Assembly: GCF_000328525.1 (NCBI RefSeq) | Contig: NC_019964.1 | Span: 2,046,001-2,110,000 of the forward strand | Length of the DNA stretch: 64,000 nucleotides | DNA from: Halovivax ruber XH-70 | Lineage (GTDB): Archaea > Halobacteriota > Halobacteria > Halobacteriales > Natrialbaceae | Direction: 5' to 3' | Shown here: positions 44,910 through 50,973 of the stretch, piece by piece | How the letters are laid out: the number at the start of each line of letters is the position of its first letter | Position numbering within the stretch: position 1 is the stretch's first letter | Notes under the pieces: generated by a model | The model's database searches: none | The model's input: only the letters and a program-made list of their open reading frames with translations | Told to the model about the DNA's origin: nothing | Made by a program: the position numbers and the translations under genes

Positions 44910-45659
44910 TCAGTCCTGCTCAAGGTAGGAGGGGATCCTATCATCAACAGTTCGACGCACTTGCCGTCGTATGAATTCTCCTGAGTTCATGCCTGCGCAC
45001 TCCTGGACCTCTTCCTTCAACTCGGCCGATATCCTCCCATACAGTCCTGCATTAATCGTTCTGATAATAGATAGAATCACTAAGCAAATGTGGGTTGATG
45101 GAGATAGTAAGCTCCGGTTCCATAGAAACTTGGACACAATCAAATTCCAATCCCTATCGTTGTTGCGGATGTCACCCGGCATTTCCACCAATTCCTGATT
45201 GAACTTAGTTACTAAATCAGCATTTGTTTTTATCTGATGGATCAATATGTTCAACAGCAACATGGCACCAACGCCACTGATTCCTAATCCAATTCCTACA
45301 ACTTTGAACGCGGTTGATACTATTGAAGAATGAATTTCCAATACACCGACAACGGTGAGACCACCTCCCAACCCTCCACATGCTGCGGCAATATAGTAAG
45401 TTATGATTTTAGCCTTTGAAACCCAATCCTCAAATATCGAGATAAGTTCTGACAACTTGTTGGTTTGGTTAAACTTCTTAGCGTCTGTACCGGCATTCTG
45501 AGCTAACTCAGTCAGTTTTGAAATCTCAATATCATAATTCTCCTTAACATAATCCGTTTGTGTTCCCTTGTAATACCAACTCAAGAAGTCTTGCTTCACC
45601 GATTCATGTATTATGGGAAAGTAACCTATGTCAAATACAAACTCTGAAAGACTTCTCAT
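44910..45659 (-). CDS. Two-TM protein of unknown function (AT-rich cargo)
   Basis: In this 249-residue protein an N-terminal soluble region of about 90 residues is followed by two TM helices (IITYYIAAACGGLGGGLTVV and VGIGLGISGVGAMLLLNILI). A helical region follows, with KTNADLVTKFNQELVEMPGD, a weaker hydrophobic stretch (ICLVILSIIRTINAGLYG) and a basic tail. It is AT-rich like its neighbour. A TATA-like TATATGGG lies about 25-30 bp before the ATG. The layout recalls SLATT-type pore-forming effectors only in its paired helices; I do not assign that family. Confidence 0.65.
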   Translation of the reverse strand: MRSLSEFVFDIGYFPIIHESVKQDFLSWYYKGTQTDYVKENYDIEISKLTELAQNAGTDAKKFNQTNKLSELISIFEDWVSKAKIITYYIAAACGGLGGGLTVVGVLEIHSSIVSTAFKVVGIGLGISGVGAMLLLNILIHQIKTNADLVTKFNQELVEMPGDIRNNDRDWNLIVSKFLWNRSLLSPSTHICLVILSIIRTINAGLYGRISAELKEEVQECAGMNSGEFIRRQVRRTVDDRIPSYLEQD

Positions 45660-45830
45660 GTCCAGAACTGTCTACTTCCTCCCATATAGAATTACATGCA
45701 ATTCGTGCAAAATCCACCGGATGCTGTTATGTTAGGTGGGGTTTGACCTACATCCCTTCGCTTCAGTTGGACCGGCCAGCGGCGCGTCGGTTAGTTTGAG
45801 ACTCTGTCAGTCGGCACAGAGTGGGGAAGT

Positions 45831-46082
45831 TTAGTGAAGGTGATCCTCTGAAACGACGTGAGCGGGCCAGCAGTCGGGGCACATCTCGACCCCACGCTCG
45901 GCTATCGACTTTCGAAGGTCCGTCTCCTGCGCCGCGCCACGCCCCAGAACCATCCCGCACTCTGTAAGGTCCGACCGATACTCGACGTCGTGGAGATCGC
46001 TCACGACTGCGTGACACAGGCTTTCTCGGACGATGGCCGAGTGACCGTGTAGATCGGGGTCACACTCGGGCGCGGCTATCAT
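45831..46082 (-). CDS. Small provirus protein with CxxC, distal to the replication gene
   Basis: The 83-residue product MIAAPECDPDLHGHSAIVRE onward has a Cys at position 7, one in DLTECGMVLGRG, and a terminal MCPDCWPAHV, which could make a zinc site with the His residues. It starts at the ATG at 46080-46082. The longer frame would read through the AT palindrome next to it. It is the last gene on the leftward strand before the cargo island. A hairpin (CTCTGT / ACAGAG, 45802-45821) just beyond its stop may end the transcript. Function unknown. Confidence 0.6.
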   Translation of the reverse strand: MIAAPECDPDLHGHSAIVRESLCHAVVSDLHDVEYRSDLTECGMVLGRGAAQETDLRKSIAERGVEMCPDCWPAHVVSEDHLH

Positions 46083-46394
46083 GCTGATTACAGCTGCGGG
46101 GCCTGGGGTCGAAAATTTTTCGCGCGCCCGCAAGGGGCGCGAACGGGTACCCCGCTCCCTCCGGCTTCGCCTGCGGTCGCGGTGCGGCGGCGGGGGTTGT
46201 TTGATTTTGTGGGCTTACCCACACCCCTAAGGGGAACCCCGACAGTTGCGGTCGGCCCGGCCGGGCGCCGATGAGCTAACGGCGAGCTCGAGGAGCGGGA
46301 CGATCGTGCCGATCGGGCCGAAACCCGGTCGTATCTGTCGCGCGAGTGCCGAAAAGAAGGGGTCAGAGTAGTGATGCCTCTCACGAGGGCCGCG
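46083..46394. other. Non-coding region dense in inverted repeats, candidate replication origin
   Basis: About 310 bp with five perfect inverted repeats in its left half: CGAAAA-T-TTTTCG (about 46111-46123), CGCGCCC-GCAAG-GGGCGCG (46123-46141), TGTGGG-CTTA-CCCACA (46208-46223), CCCCT-A-AGGGG (46224-46234) and the 12-bp palindrome GCCCGGCCGGGC (46255-46266). No gene is supported. It directly follows the candidate replication gene, so an origin or strong terminator is likely. Confidence 0.5.
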
Positions 46395-48068
46395 CTATCG
46401 GTGCTGCACGTACCGGGCGCGGCCGCGATTCGCGTCGAGATACCGGCGAGCGGCGGCCAGTCCGCCGTTGACCTCGACCTGGGCCTGGCGGAACCGAACC
46501 GGGTCTTTCCCGGCGTCACACCAGAGGCGATAGGCTTCGCTGAGCCGGCGCCGGGCGTCGTGCGTCGAGGCGACGTCACCGAGTCGAATCTTCAGGCGGG
46601 CGTCGGCTCGATCGTCGACATCGACACCGTGCTTCGCGCACCACGCCATCAGCGCACTCGTTGTCTCGTCGAGCCCACGGTCGGCCGCGGCGACTGCTTT
46701 CGCGCCCGCCTCGACCGCCCGTCGAGTCGCGTCTTTCGCCTCCTGCACCGCGTTGTGAACGAGTTCGGCGATGTGGTTCGACCGGAGCGACACCCGGCCG
46801 TATTCGCTCTCGACGAGCTCGGGGATGCGGTTGAGCGCACGGCGAACGCTATCCTCGTGACGGCCTTCGGCGGCGGCGATATCCTTCGGGGCGACCTCTC
46901 CGCCGTCGGTGACGAGATATTCGAGCGCTTCCCACTCGACGGGCGAGAATCCGCCGTCTGCCAGGTGACGGATCACGACCGACTCCTGGTGAGACTGGAT
47001 CTCGGTCAAGTTGAGTTCGACCAGCTCGCGCTCGATCGAGCGGGACGGGTCGAAATAGCGATCCTCGACGAACGGCCCACCGCCACCGCTCCCGTCCTGA
47101 GGATGAACGTTGATCCCCGCGTCTGCCAGCACCGCGAGCAAGGTCTCGTCGAGCTGACGGACGAGATCGCGAAGGCTCTCGGGATCGACACCGACCGACT
47201 CGTCCCACCGACTCGCCTGGTAGGAGACCTCGACCTTCGGGTTCTTGATCGGGTGACTCGATTCGAGAGACTTGTACTCTCGGGACTTGTAGTGCTTGAT
47301 CTCGCGGGGTGCACGGTGGCCGGGGAACGCTTCGGTGACGCGTTCCGGACCGAGCGTGACCGTGTGATAGTAGCCGGGCACGGTCTCGCCGTCTTCGTCG
47401 CAATCGTTCTGGACGACCTTCCGGTAGCCAGTCCGATCGGATTCGAGCAAGTGGCCGAGATTCGCGATCGGCCCATCCCGGGCGTGGACCGGACCGCTCC
47501 GGTCGTCGTCGACGCGCACGTACCGGGCCAGGTCCTGGACGTTCGAGTACTCGTGTGGATCCTCGAAGTAGCCGGCGCTGATATCGACGGATTGGAACGC
47601 CCGCGCGACGAGATCCTGATACCGGAACACATCGACGTTACTGCCCTGCACGCGGACGTTCACCGCCTCGCTGATCCCGGTCGGAATCGACAGTTCCGAC
47701 CGCTCGCCGTAGCTGTTCTCGACTTCCATTCCCTGCCAGCGTGGGGAAAGGTGGGCGTTCAGCCGTTGTTTCTCGATCGGGTCTTCATCCGACGAGCGCT
47801 CGATCGCGAGGCGATACTCCCGTATCTCGTCGATCGCGATCGGCGTTCCCTGTGGTGTCTCGTCGCCCGGATGGCAGATACCGCTCTCTTGGTAGTACAG
47901 GGTCGCTTTCCACTGCTCGCCATCGAGTTTGAACGCACCCGTTCGAGACCCGCCGCCAGTCTTGATCGACTGGAAACAGGCGAAATAGGGGTTCAGCCCA
48001 TCGTCCGCAAAGATGTAGTTGAGCGCGACCTCGTGGGTCTGGGGCTCAACTGCCTCGATCGTGCTCAT
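46395..48068 (-). CDS. Large provirus protein, candidate replication initiator
   Basis: The 557-residue protein is the largest gene of the leftward operon. The N-terminal two-thirds are alpha/beta without a classic Rep or polymerase motif that I can point to (LNYIFADDGLNPYFACFQSI; DVFRYQDLVARAFQSVDISA). A C-terminal winged helix follows at about 385-450 (EWEALEYLVTDGGEVAPKDI, then HEDSVRRALNRIPELVESEY), then a helical tail. Betapleolipoviruses carry a large, poorly characterised putative replication protein at the equivalent place. The ATG at 48068 overlaps the previous stop (ATGA) and has a GGAGGA ribosome site. A repeat-rich non-coding region follows it. Confidence 0.65.
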   Translation of the reverse strand: MSTIEAVEPQTHEVALNYIFADDGLNPYFACFQSIKTGGGSRTGAFKLDGEQWKATLYYQESGICHPGDETPQGTPIAIDEIREYRLAIERSSDEDPIEKQRLNAHLSPRWQGMEVENSYGERSELSIPTGISEAVNVRVQGSNVDVFRYQDLVARAFQSVDISAGYFEDPHEYSNVQDLARYVRVDDDRSGPVHARDGPIANLGHLLESDRTGYRKVVQNDCDEDGETVPGYYHTVTLGPERVTEAFPGHRAPREIKHYKSREYKSLESSHPIKNPKVEVSYQASRWDESVGVDPESLRDLVRQLDETLLAVLADAGINVHPQDGSGGGGPFVEDRYFDPSRSIERELVELNLTEIQSHQESVVIRHLADGGFSPVEWEALEYLVTDGGEVAPKDIAAAEGRHEDSVRRALNRIPELVESEYGRVSLRSNHIAELVHNAVQEAKDATRRAVEAGAKAVAAADRGLDETTSALMAWCAKHGVDVDDRADARLKIRLGDVASTHDARRRLSEAYRLWCDAGKDPVRFRQAQVEVNGGLAAARRYLDANRGRARYVQHR

Positions 48069-48358
48069 CGGTCCTCCTCCGCGGCCCGCTCGGTCTCGAC
48101 CAACCCGGACAGGACCGCCGTCGGGTTCCACCACGTCGCGGTCTGGCAGCGGTAGCAAACGTGCTTGAACGACGTGAGTGCCCTCGCGTCGAGCGTCACC
48201 GGGTCCGCATCGGTCGTCTTCGTGACCTCCGACGGCCGGACGCGCTTGACGTGGACCGTCTGGCAGCCCGTGCAGATCGCGTCGACGGGGATGCCGCGGT
48301 GACCGGCTCGCGGACTCGCGAGCTCGGCGCCCAAGTCGCGATCGGTCTCCACACTCAC
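48065..48358 (-). CDS. Small zinc-binding provirus protein
   Basis: The 97-residue protein has two CxxC pairs (AICTGCQTVH near residue 30 and HVCYRCQTAT near 69), which together would bind one zinc ion. A hydrophobic/aromatic WWNPTAV segment and an acidic tail follow. It starts with a GTG overlapping the previous stop, and its stop overlaps the candidate replication gene's ATG. It belongs to a series of small zinc proteins in this operon. Function unknown. Confidence 0.72.
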   Translation of the reverse strand: MSVETDRDLGAELASPRAGHRGIPVDAICTGCQTVHVKRVRPSEVTKTTDADPVTLDARALTSFKHVCYRCQTATWWNPTAVLSGLVETERAAEEDR

Positions 48359-48546
48359 GGCAGATCACCCGCCTTGATCGGCGTGCGCGACTGGTTCGGC
48401 AGCCGGCGTGGCTTGTACTGCCGCGCCTTCGGATACGCGGTCTGGCAGCCCACGCACAGGGTGAGACCGACACCCTCGTCCGGCGGAACGTATACCGTCG
48501 CGAGTCGCGGGTTCACCCGGTCAGAACACTCGAAACACCGGGTCAC
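48355..48546 (-). CDS. Small zinc-binding provirus protein
   Basis: The 63-residue protein has CxxC at residues 4-7 (MTRCFECSDR) and CxxC at about 31-34 (LCVGCQTAYP), then a basic Arg/Lys/Gln tail. It reads as a single zinc finger with nucleic-acid-binding charge. The GTG at 48546 overlaps the methylase stop, with GGAGGTG embedded in the methylase 3' end. Function unknown. Confidence 0.72.
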   Translation of the reverse strand: MTRCFECSDRVNPRLATVYVPPDEGVGLTLCVGCQTAYPKARQYKPRRLPNQSRTPIKAGDLP

Positions 48547-49421
48547 CGCTGCTCACCTCCATCGGTCGCGGCAACGAGAGTCTGCTGGTGGGTCGAATCG
48601 TCGACGAGTCCGGCCGTCGCGTCCGGATCGAAGTTCGTCACCAGGCGCTCAGTGTTCTCCTGCTCCCAGTCGCCCTGACCCGACCGCATCGTCCCGCGGG
48701 CCGACCGTTCGATCACGTATTGCTCGCCCTCGAGCGAACGCGGGAGGTCGGTGTAGGAGACGATCCACTTCCCCTCGATCTCGTCGAGGACCTGGGTAAA
48801 GCGGTCGTGGTCAAACCCGCCCTCGTGGGAATAGAGATCGTCGCCAACGTCGACATACGGCGGATCGAAATAGAACAGAGTGTCTTCGGCGTCGGTTCGC
48901 TCCACCAGATCGGCGTAATCACGATTCGCCAGCTGGACGTTACGCAGTCGATCGGCGACCGCGTGGAGCTTTTCGCTCCGGTTTCGATAGACTCTCGCGT
49001 GGTTTCTGGCCTGGCAGAGACGGAAGCCACTGAAGCCGGTATACTTCTGTGCAAACTGCGTGTTCCGCAGGTAGAACCACCGACCCGCTCGCTCGAGGTC
49101 GTCAGCCGGTCGGTAGCCTGCGTAAAACTGGTGAGCGTACTTCCGGTGCAGGTCGCGACTGAACGGCGTGTTCGAAAGCCATTCGACGAGTTCCGCCTCG
49201 CGATCGCGAAGCGTCTCGTAGAAGTGAACGATATCGCTGTCGCGGTCGTTGAAGATCTCGACCGTGCTACGCGGCTTCTGGAGCATGACCGCAGCGCTGC
49301 CGCCGAACGGTTCGACGTAGCAGTGATGCGCCGGGAACTGCTCGATGATCCAGGTCGCGAGTCGCCCCTTGGAACCGGGGTACGGGAACGCGCCCGTTCG
49401 CTCGAGCCCATCACTCGACAC
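48543..49421 (-). CDS. Dam-type (D12 class) N6-adenine DNA methyltransferase
   Basis: The 292-residue protein has the SAM-binding motif I at the N-terminus (FPYPGSKGRLATWI, then YVEPFGGSAAVML) and the catalytic DPPY (LFYFDPPYVDVGDD) near residue 190, the D12/Dam order. The central target-recognition part contains RNTQFAQKYTGFSGF. No cognate restriction endonuclease gene is evident beside it, so it probably protects viral DNA or times replication. I prefer the GTG at 49421, 6 bases after GGAGGTG, over the GTG at 49430, which lies inside that ribosome site. Confidence 0.9.
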   Translation of the reverse strand: MSSDGLERTGAFPYPGSKGRLATWIIEQFPAHHCYVEPFGGSAAVMLQKPRSTVEIFNDRDSDIVHFYETLRDREAELVEWLSNTPFSRDLHRKYAHQFYAGYRPADDLERAGRWFYLRNTQFAQKYTGFSGFRLCQARNHARVYRNRSEKLHAVADRLRNVQLANRDYADLVERTDAEDTLFYFDPPYVDVGDDLYSHEGGFDHDRFTQVLDEIEGKWIVSYTDLPRSLEGEQYVIERSARGTMRSGQGDWEQENTERLVTNFDPDATAGLVDDSTHQQTLVAATDGGEQR

Positions 49422-49704
49422 GGTGATCACCTCCTGGCTGCCCGTGACAGTCGTTCAGCGACCATCTGAGTTGGAAGCAAAGCGCGCCAAGGTCTGCGAG
49501 TTCCTCGGCGACGCGTTCTGGGTCGCCACCTTCGTAGGCAGCTTCGAGGAACGCCTGAGCGAGTTCTCCCTGTTCCTCTTGCATCGCCAGCAGTAGGGTT
49601 TCAACGTCCTGCAGGCCCCACTCCTCGACGTTCTCCTCGGCTTTCCTCCCCCATGACTGGCCGATATAGAGGTAGTGCCGGCGCCCCGTCTCCTCACTCG
49701 ACAC
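49411..49704 (-). CDS. MazG-like nucleotide pyrophosphohydrolase-like protein
   Basis: The helical protein of about 97 residues has the all-alpha NTP-pyrophosphatase pattern: QEEQGELAQAFLEA (the E-E-x2-E helix) followed by ERVAEELADLGALCFQL (E-x2-D helix), which bind Mg and hydrolyse (d)NTPs. Viral MazG proteins adjust nucleotide or alarmone pools. I start it at the GTG at 49704, after GAGGTGG; the GTG at 49713 is an alternative. It overlaps both neighbours by about 11 bp. Confidence 0.75.
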   Translation of the reverse strand: MSSEETGRRHYLYIGQSWGRKAEENVEEWGLQDVETLLLAMQEEQGELAQAFLEAAYEGGDPERVAEELADLGALCFQLRWSLNDCHGQPGGDHRVE

Positions 49705-50221
49705 GGCGACCACCTCGCGATTCGTCGACCGTCTCCGGGTCGATCACGTGCGACCACGCGAGTTGCGCGACCTCCTGCTCGGACCGGTCAGCGTCGACAT
49801 CGTACCACCGACCGCGGAGGAGTTCGTCGACGAGCGTCGCAGGCACGATCGCCCGCGCCACGTTCGGCAGGCCCGGCCAGGGCACGTACACCGCGAGTAG
49901 GTACATCCCGGCCGCATCGAGCAGCTGCTCGTGTGCGCGACGCTTGACGTAGAACCGGCCGCGGGTCGACCGCGAACCGTTGCTCGTCCGGACCTGGCAG
50001 GCTTTGATCTCGATCGGCGTCTCCGGCTCGACGACCACGATCCCGTAAAACGGCAGCGTCGTCGACGGTTCGAGGAGGCCGGTTGTCTCCGCGTCGTGCC
50101 AGGTGGCCGTCGCGTCGCCCACGTAGCCCAACGCGTCGACCGCCTGGATCACGTCGGCCTCGATCGCGTCACCGCTGGCCTTCGGGCTCTCGATCTCGCC
50201 GAGGCTCGCTCGCGAGCTCAC
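49694..50221 (-). CDS. PD-(D/E)XK-type nuclease-like provirus protein
   Basis: In this 175-residue protein, after an acidic N-terminus, a strand-loop (YGIVVVEPETPIEIKACQVR) carries the E-x-K of the PD-(D/E)XK fold. It is followed by RGRFYVKRRAHEQLLDAAGM and a hydrophobic strand (YLLAVYVPWPG). The upstream acidic residue may be Asp in ATWHDAETTG. Catalysis is not certain. It may be a recombination or genome-processing nuclease. It starts with a GTG overlapping the previous stop by GTGA. Confidence 0.68.
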   Translation of the reverse strand: MSSRASLGEIESPKASGDAIEADVIQAVDALGYVGDATATWHDAETTGLLEPSTTLPFYGIVVVEPETPIEIKACQVRTSNGSRSTRGRFYVKRRAHEQLLDAAGMYLLAVYVPWPGLPNVARAIVPATLVDELLRGRWYDVDADRSEQEVAQLAWSHVIDPETVDESRGGRRVE

Positions 50222-50337
50222 GGAAGATCACCTCGCGCTTTCCGCACCTCGCGAACGCACTCGGGACACAGGCGGCTCGTCGCGGCGGCCGGATCGCCGC
50301 AGCGCTCGCAGTCGTCGCGTTCGACGAGTCGGGTCAC
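50218..50337 (-). CDS. Tiny zinc-finger protein, 39 residues
   Basis: The product MTRLVERDDCERCGDPAAAT, then SRLCPECVREVRKARGDLP, has two CxxC pairs (C-ER-C and C-PE-C) about 15 residues apart, a single zinc knuckle with a basic helix. The GTG at 50337 and the stop overlap both neighbours by GTGA, and the ribosome site GGAGGTG lies in the preceding gene, so it is very probably translated. Function unknown. Confidence 0.7.
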   Translation of the reverse strand: MTRLVERDDCERCGDPAAATSRLCPECVREVRKARGDLP

Positions 50338-50468
50338 GCCGGCTCACCTCCGGCCTTCTCGACGGCCTCACGGACTTCGATGTCGCTCGCCTGTTTCGCC
50401 GGGTGAACGAACGTCGAGCGCGTCTGCACGTCGTACAGCACCGACGCGGGAACGAACGCGTCGGTCAC
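50334..50468 (-). CDS. Small provirus protein, 44 residues
   Basis: The product MTDAFVPASVLYDVQTRSTF, then VHPAKQASDIEVREAVEKAG and GEPA, has one or two strands and a helix and no Cys. It is held in the overlapping chain: GTG at 50468 overlaps the previous stop, its stop overlaps the next GTG, and its 3' end encodes the next ribosome site (GGAGGTGAG). I recognise no family. Confidence 0.6.
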   Translation of the reverse strand: MTDAFVPASVLYDVQTRSTFVHPAKQASDIEVREAVEKAGGEPA

Positions 50469-50701
50469 AGTCGCTCACCTCCGTCGGTCGCGACCTGGCG
50501 ACTGGACCCGGGTAATCGAATGCTACGCGGACAGTCCCAGTTGTGACCAACTTCCTGAACGCCGTCAGTGAGCCGCGTACACCGGCGCCCACAGTCCGGG
50601 CAGAAGAACTCTCGACTCTTCTCCGCGGTCGGATGAGCATAGTGTCGACGGCGGAGTTCGTCGGCGTCGATCTCGTCGACCAGGGCGGCCAACGACTTCA
50701 C
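50465..50701 (-). CDS. First gene of the leftward early operon, zinc-binding protein
   Basis: The protein of about 78 residues has an N-terminal helical part (KSLAALVDEIDADELRRRHY), then CPDCGRRC (three Cys) and a later Cys in NWDCPRSIRL, a zinc-ribbon-like site. The C-terminus VATDGGERL contains the next gene's ribosome site. The GTG at 50701 is preceded by GGAGG; a GTG at 50710 is possible. As the first gene after the promoter it may be an early regulator. Confidence 0.7.
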   Translation of the reverse strand: MKSLAALVDEIDADELRRRHYAHPTAEKSREFFCPDCGRRCTRLTDGVQEVGHNWDCPRSIRLPGSSRQVATDGGERL

Positions 50702-50751
50702 GCCGACCACCTCCGAAGGTCATGACAACGGCCACGAACTACCAGAAACCC

Positions 50752-50785
50752 GAGAATTGGATTTTCGGACGGTAGAAGGTGCTGA
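50752..50785 (+). repeat. Extended direct repeat inside attR side (partner at 32271-32304)
   Basis: Sequence around TGGATTTTCGGACGGTAG matches the copy outside attL at 29 of 34 positions, with the same spacing to the core. Here it forms the leader region of the early operon. Confidence 0.75.
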
Positions 50786-50792
50786 ACGCTCT

Positions 50793-50805
50793 GGTGTTGA
50801 ACACC
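50793..50805. promoter_or_regulatory. Palindrome just downstream of the early-operon TATA box
   Basis: GGTGTTGAACACC is a perfect inverted repeat (6-bp arms around one base) overlapping the TATA end and lying before the expected start site, a typical place for a repressor to block an archaeal promoter. Confidence 0.55.
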
Positions 50806-50813
50806 TATAAAAT
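50804..50813 (-). promoter_or_regulatory. TATA box of the leftward early operon
   Basis: Read on the minus strand: AATTTTATAGG, centred about 12 bp from the tRNA-Pro 3' end. Its upstream activating sequence is therefore tRNA sequence in the integrated state and the opposite provirus end in the circular state. Confidence 0.65.
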
Positions 50814-50819
50814 TTCTAA

Positions 50820-50832
50820 TGGGACCGCCGAG
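50820..50832 (+). other. attR core, 13 bp, within the tRNA-Pro 3' end
   Basis: Identical to attL (32338-32350). Twelve of the 13 bases are the acceptor-stem 3' strand and the adjoining T-stem bases of the tRNA gene, so the tRNA stays intact after integration. Confidence 0.85.
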
Positions 50833-50890
50833 AGTCGAACTCGGGTCCTACGGACCCCATCCGCAGAGGATACCACTACCCCACGGTCCC
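50821..50890 (-). tRNA. tRNA-Pro(GGG)
   Basis: The 70-base cloverleaf reads on the minus strand. Acceptor GGGACCG pairs with CGGTCCC, the D-arm is GGGTAGTGGTATCC, the anticodon stem is TGCGG/CCGTA around loop ATGGGGT (anticodon GGG, codon CCC), and the T-arm is CCGAG-TTCGACT-CTCGG. CCA is not encoded, and there is no intron. Its 3' end is the integration target of the provirus. Confidence 0.96.
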
Positions 50891-50973
50891 GTACCCGGAT
50901 CGACGGCCGGTTGCCGTTTAAGCGTGTCGTTTGAGCGCGATCACACCCAACCAGACTGCGGGTTCGGCGACGC

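Larger units (their letters stand above)
32338..50832. mobile_element. Integrated pleolipovirus-like provirus in tRNA-Pro(GGG)
   Basis: This element of about 18.5 kb is bounded by 13-bp cores, one inside the tRNA-Pro 3' end. Gene content and order resemble temperate SNJ2/HRPV-3-like pleolipoviruses (Betapleolipovirus): tyrosine integrase with tiny partner genes, wHTH repressor, four-TM VP3-like protein, Tat-exported spike with C-terminal TM, two further membrane proteins, P-loop ATPase, and a leftward replication/early operon. All core modules are intact, with no frameshift visible, so it may be inducible. An AT-rich cargo block interrupts the convergence point. Assignment to the family is by architecture, not by alignment. 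Confidence 0.85.

Noticed and set aside
44910-45659. Assignment of the two-TM cargo protein as a SLATT or other known pore-forming effector
   Set aside because: Only the paired helices are similar; no family-specific residues can be pointed to.
46371-48155. 594-residue open frame opposite the candidate replication gene
   Set aside because: The minus-strand gene is fixed by overlapping starts and stops and a ribosome site; this frame has none of these and is Arg/Val-rich.
50821-50890. Disrupted or intron-containing tRNA
   Set aside because: All stems pair, the anticodon loop is normal and the integration core restores the 3' end, so the tRNA is intact and has no intron.
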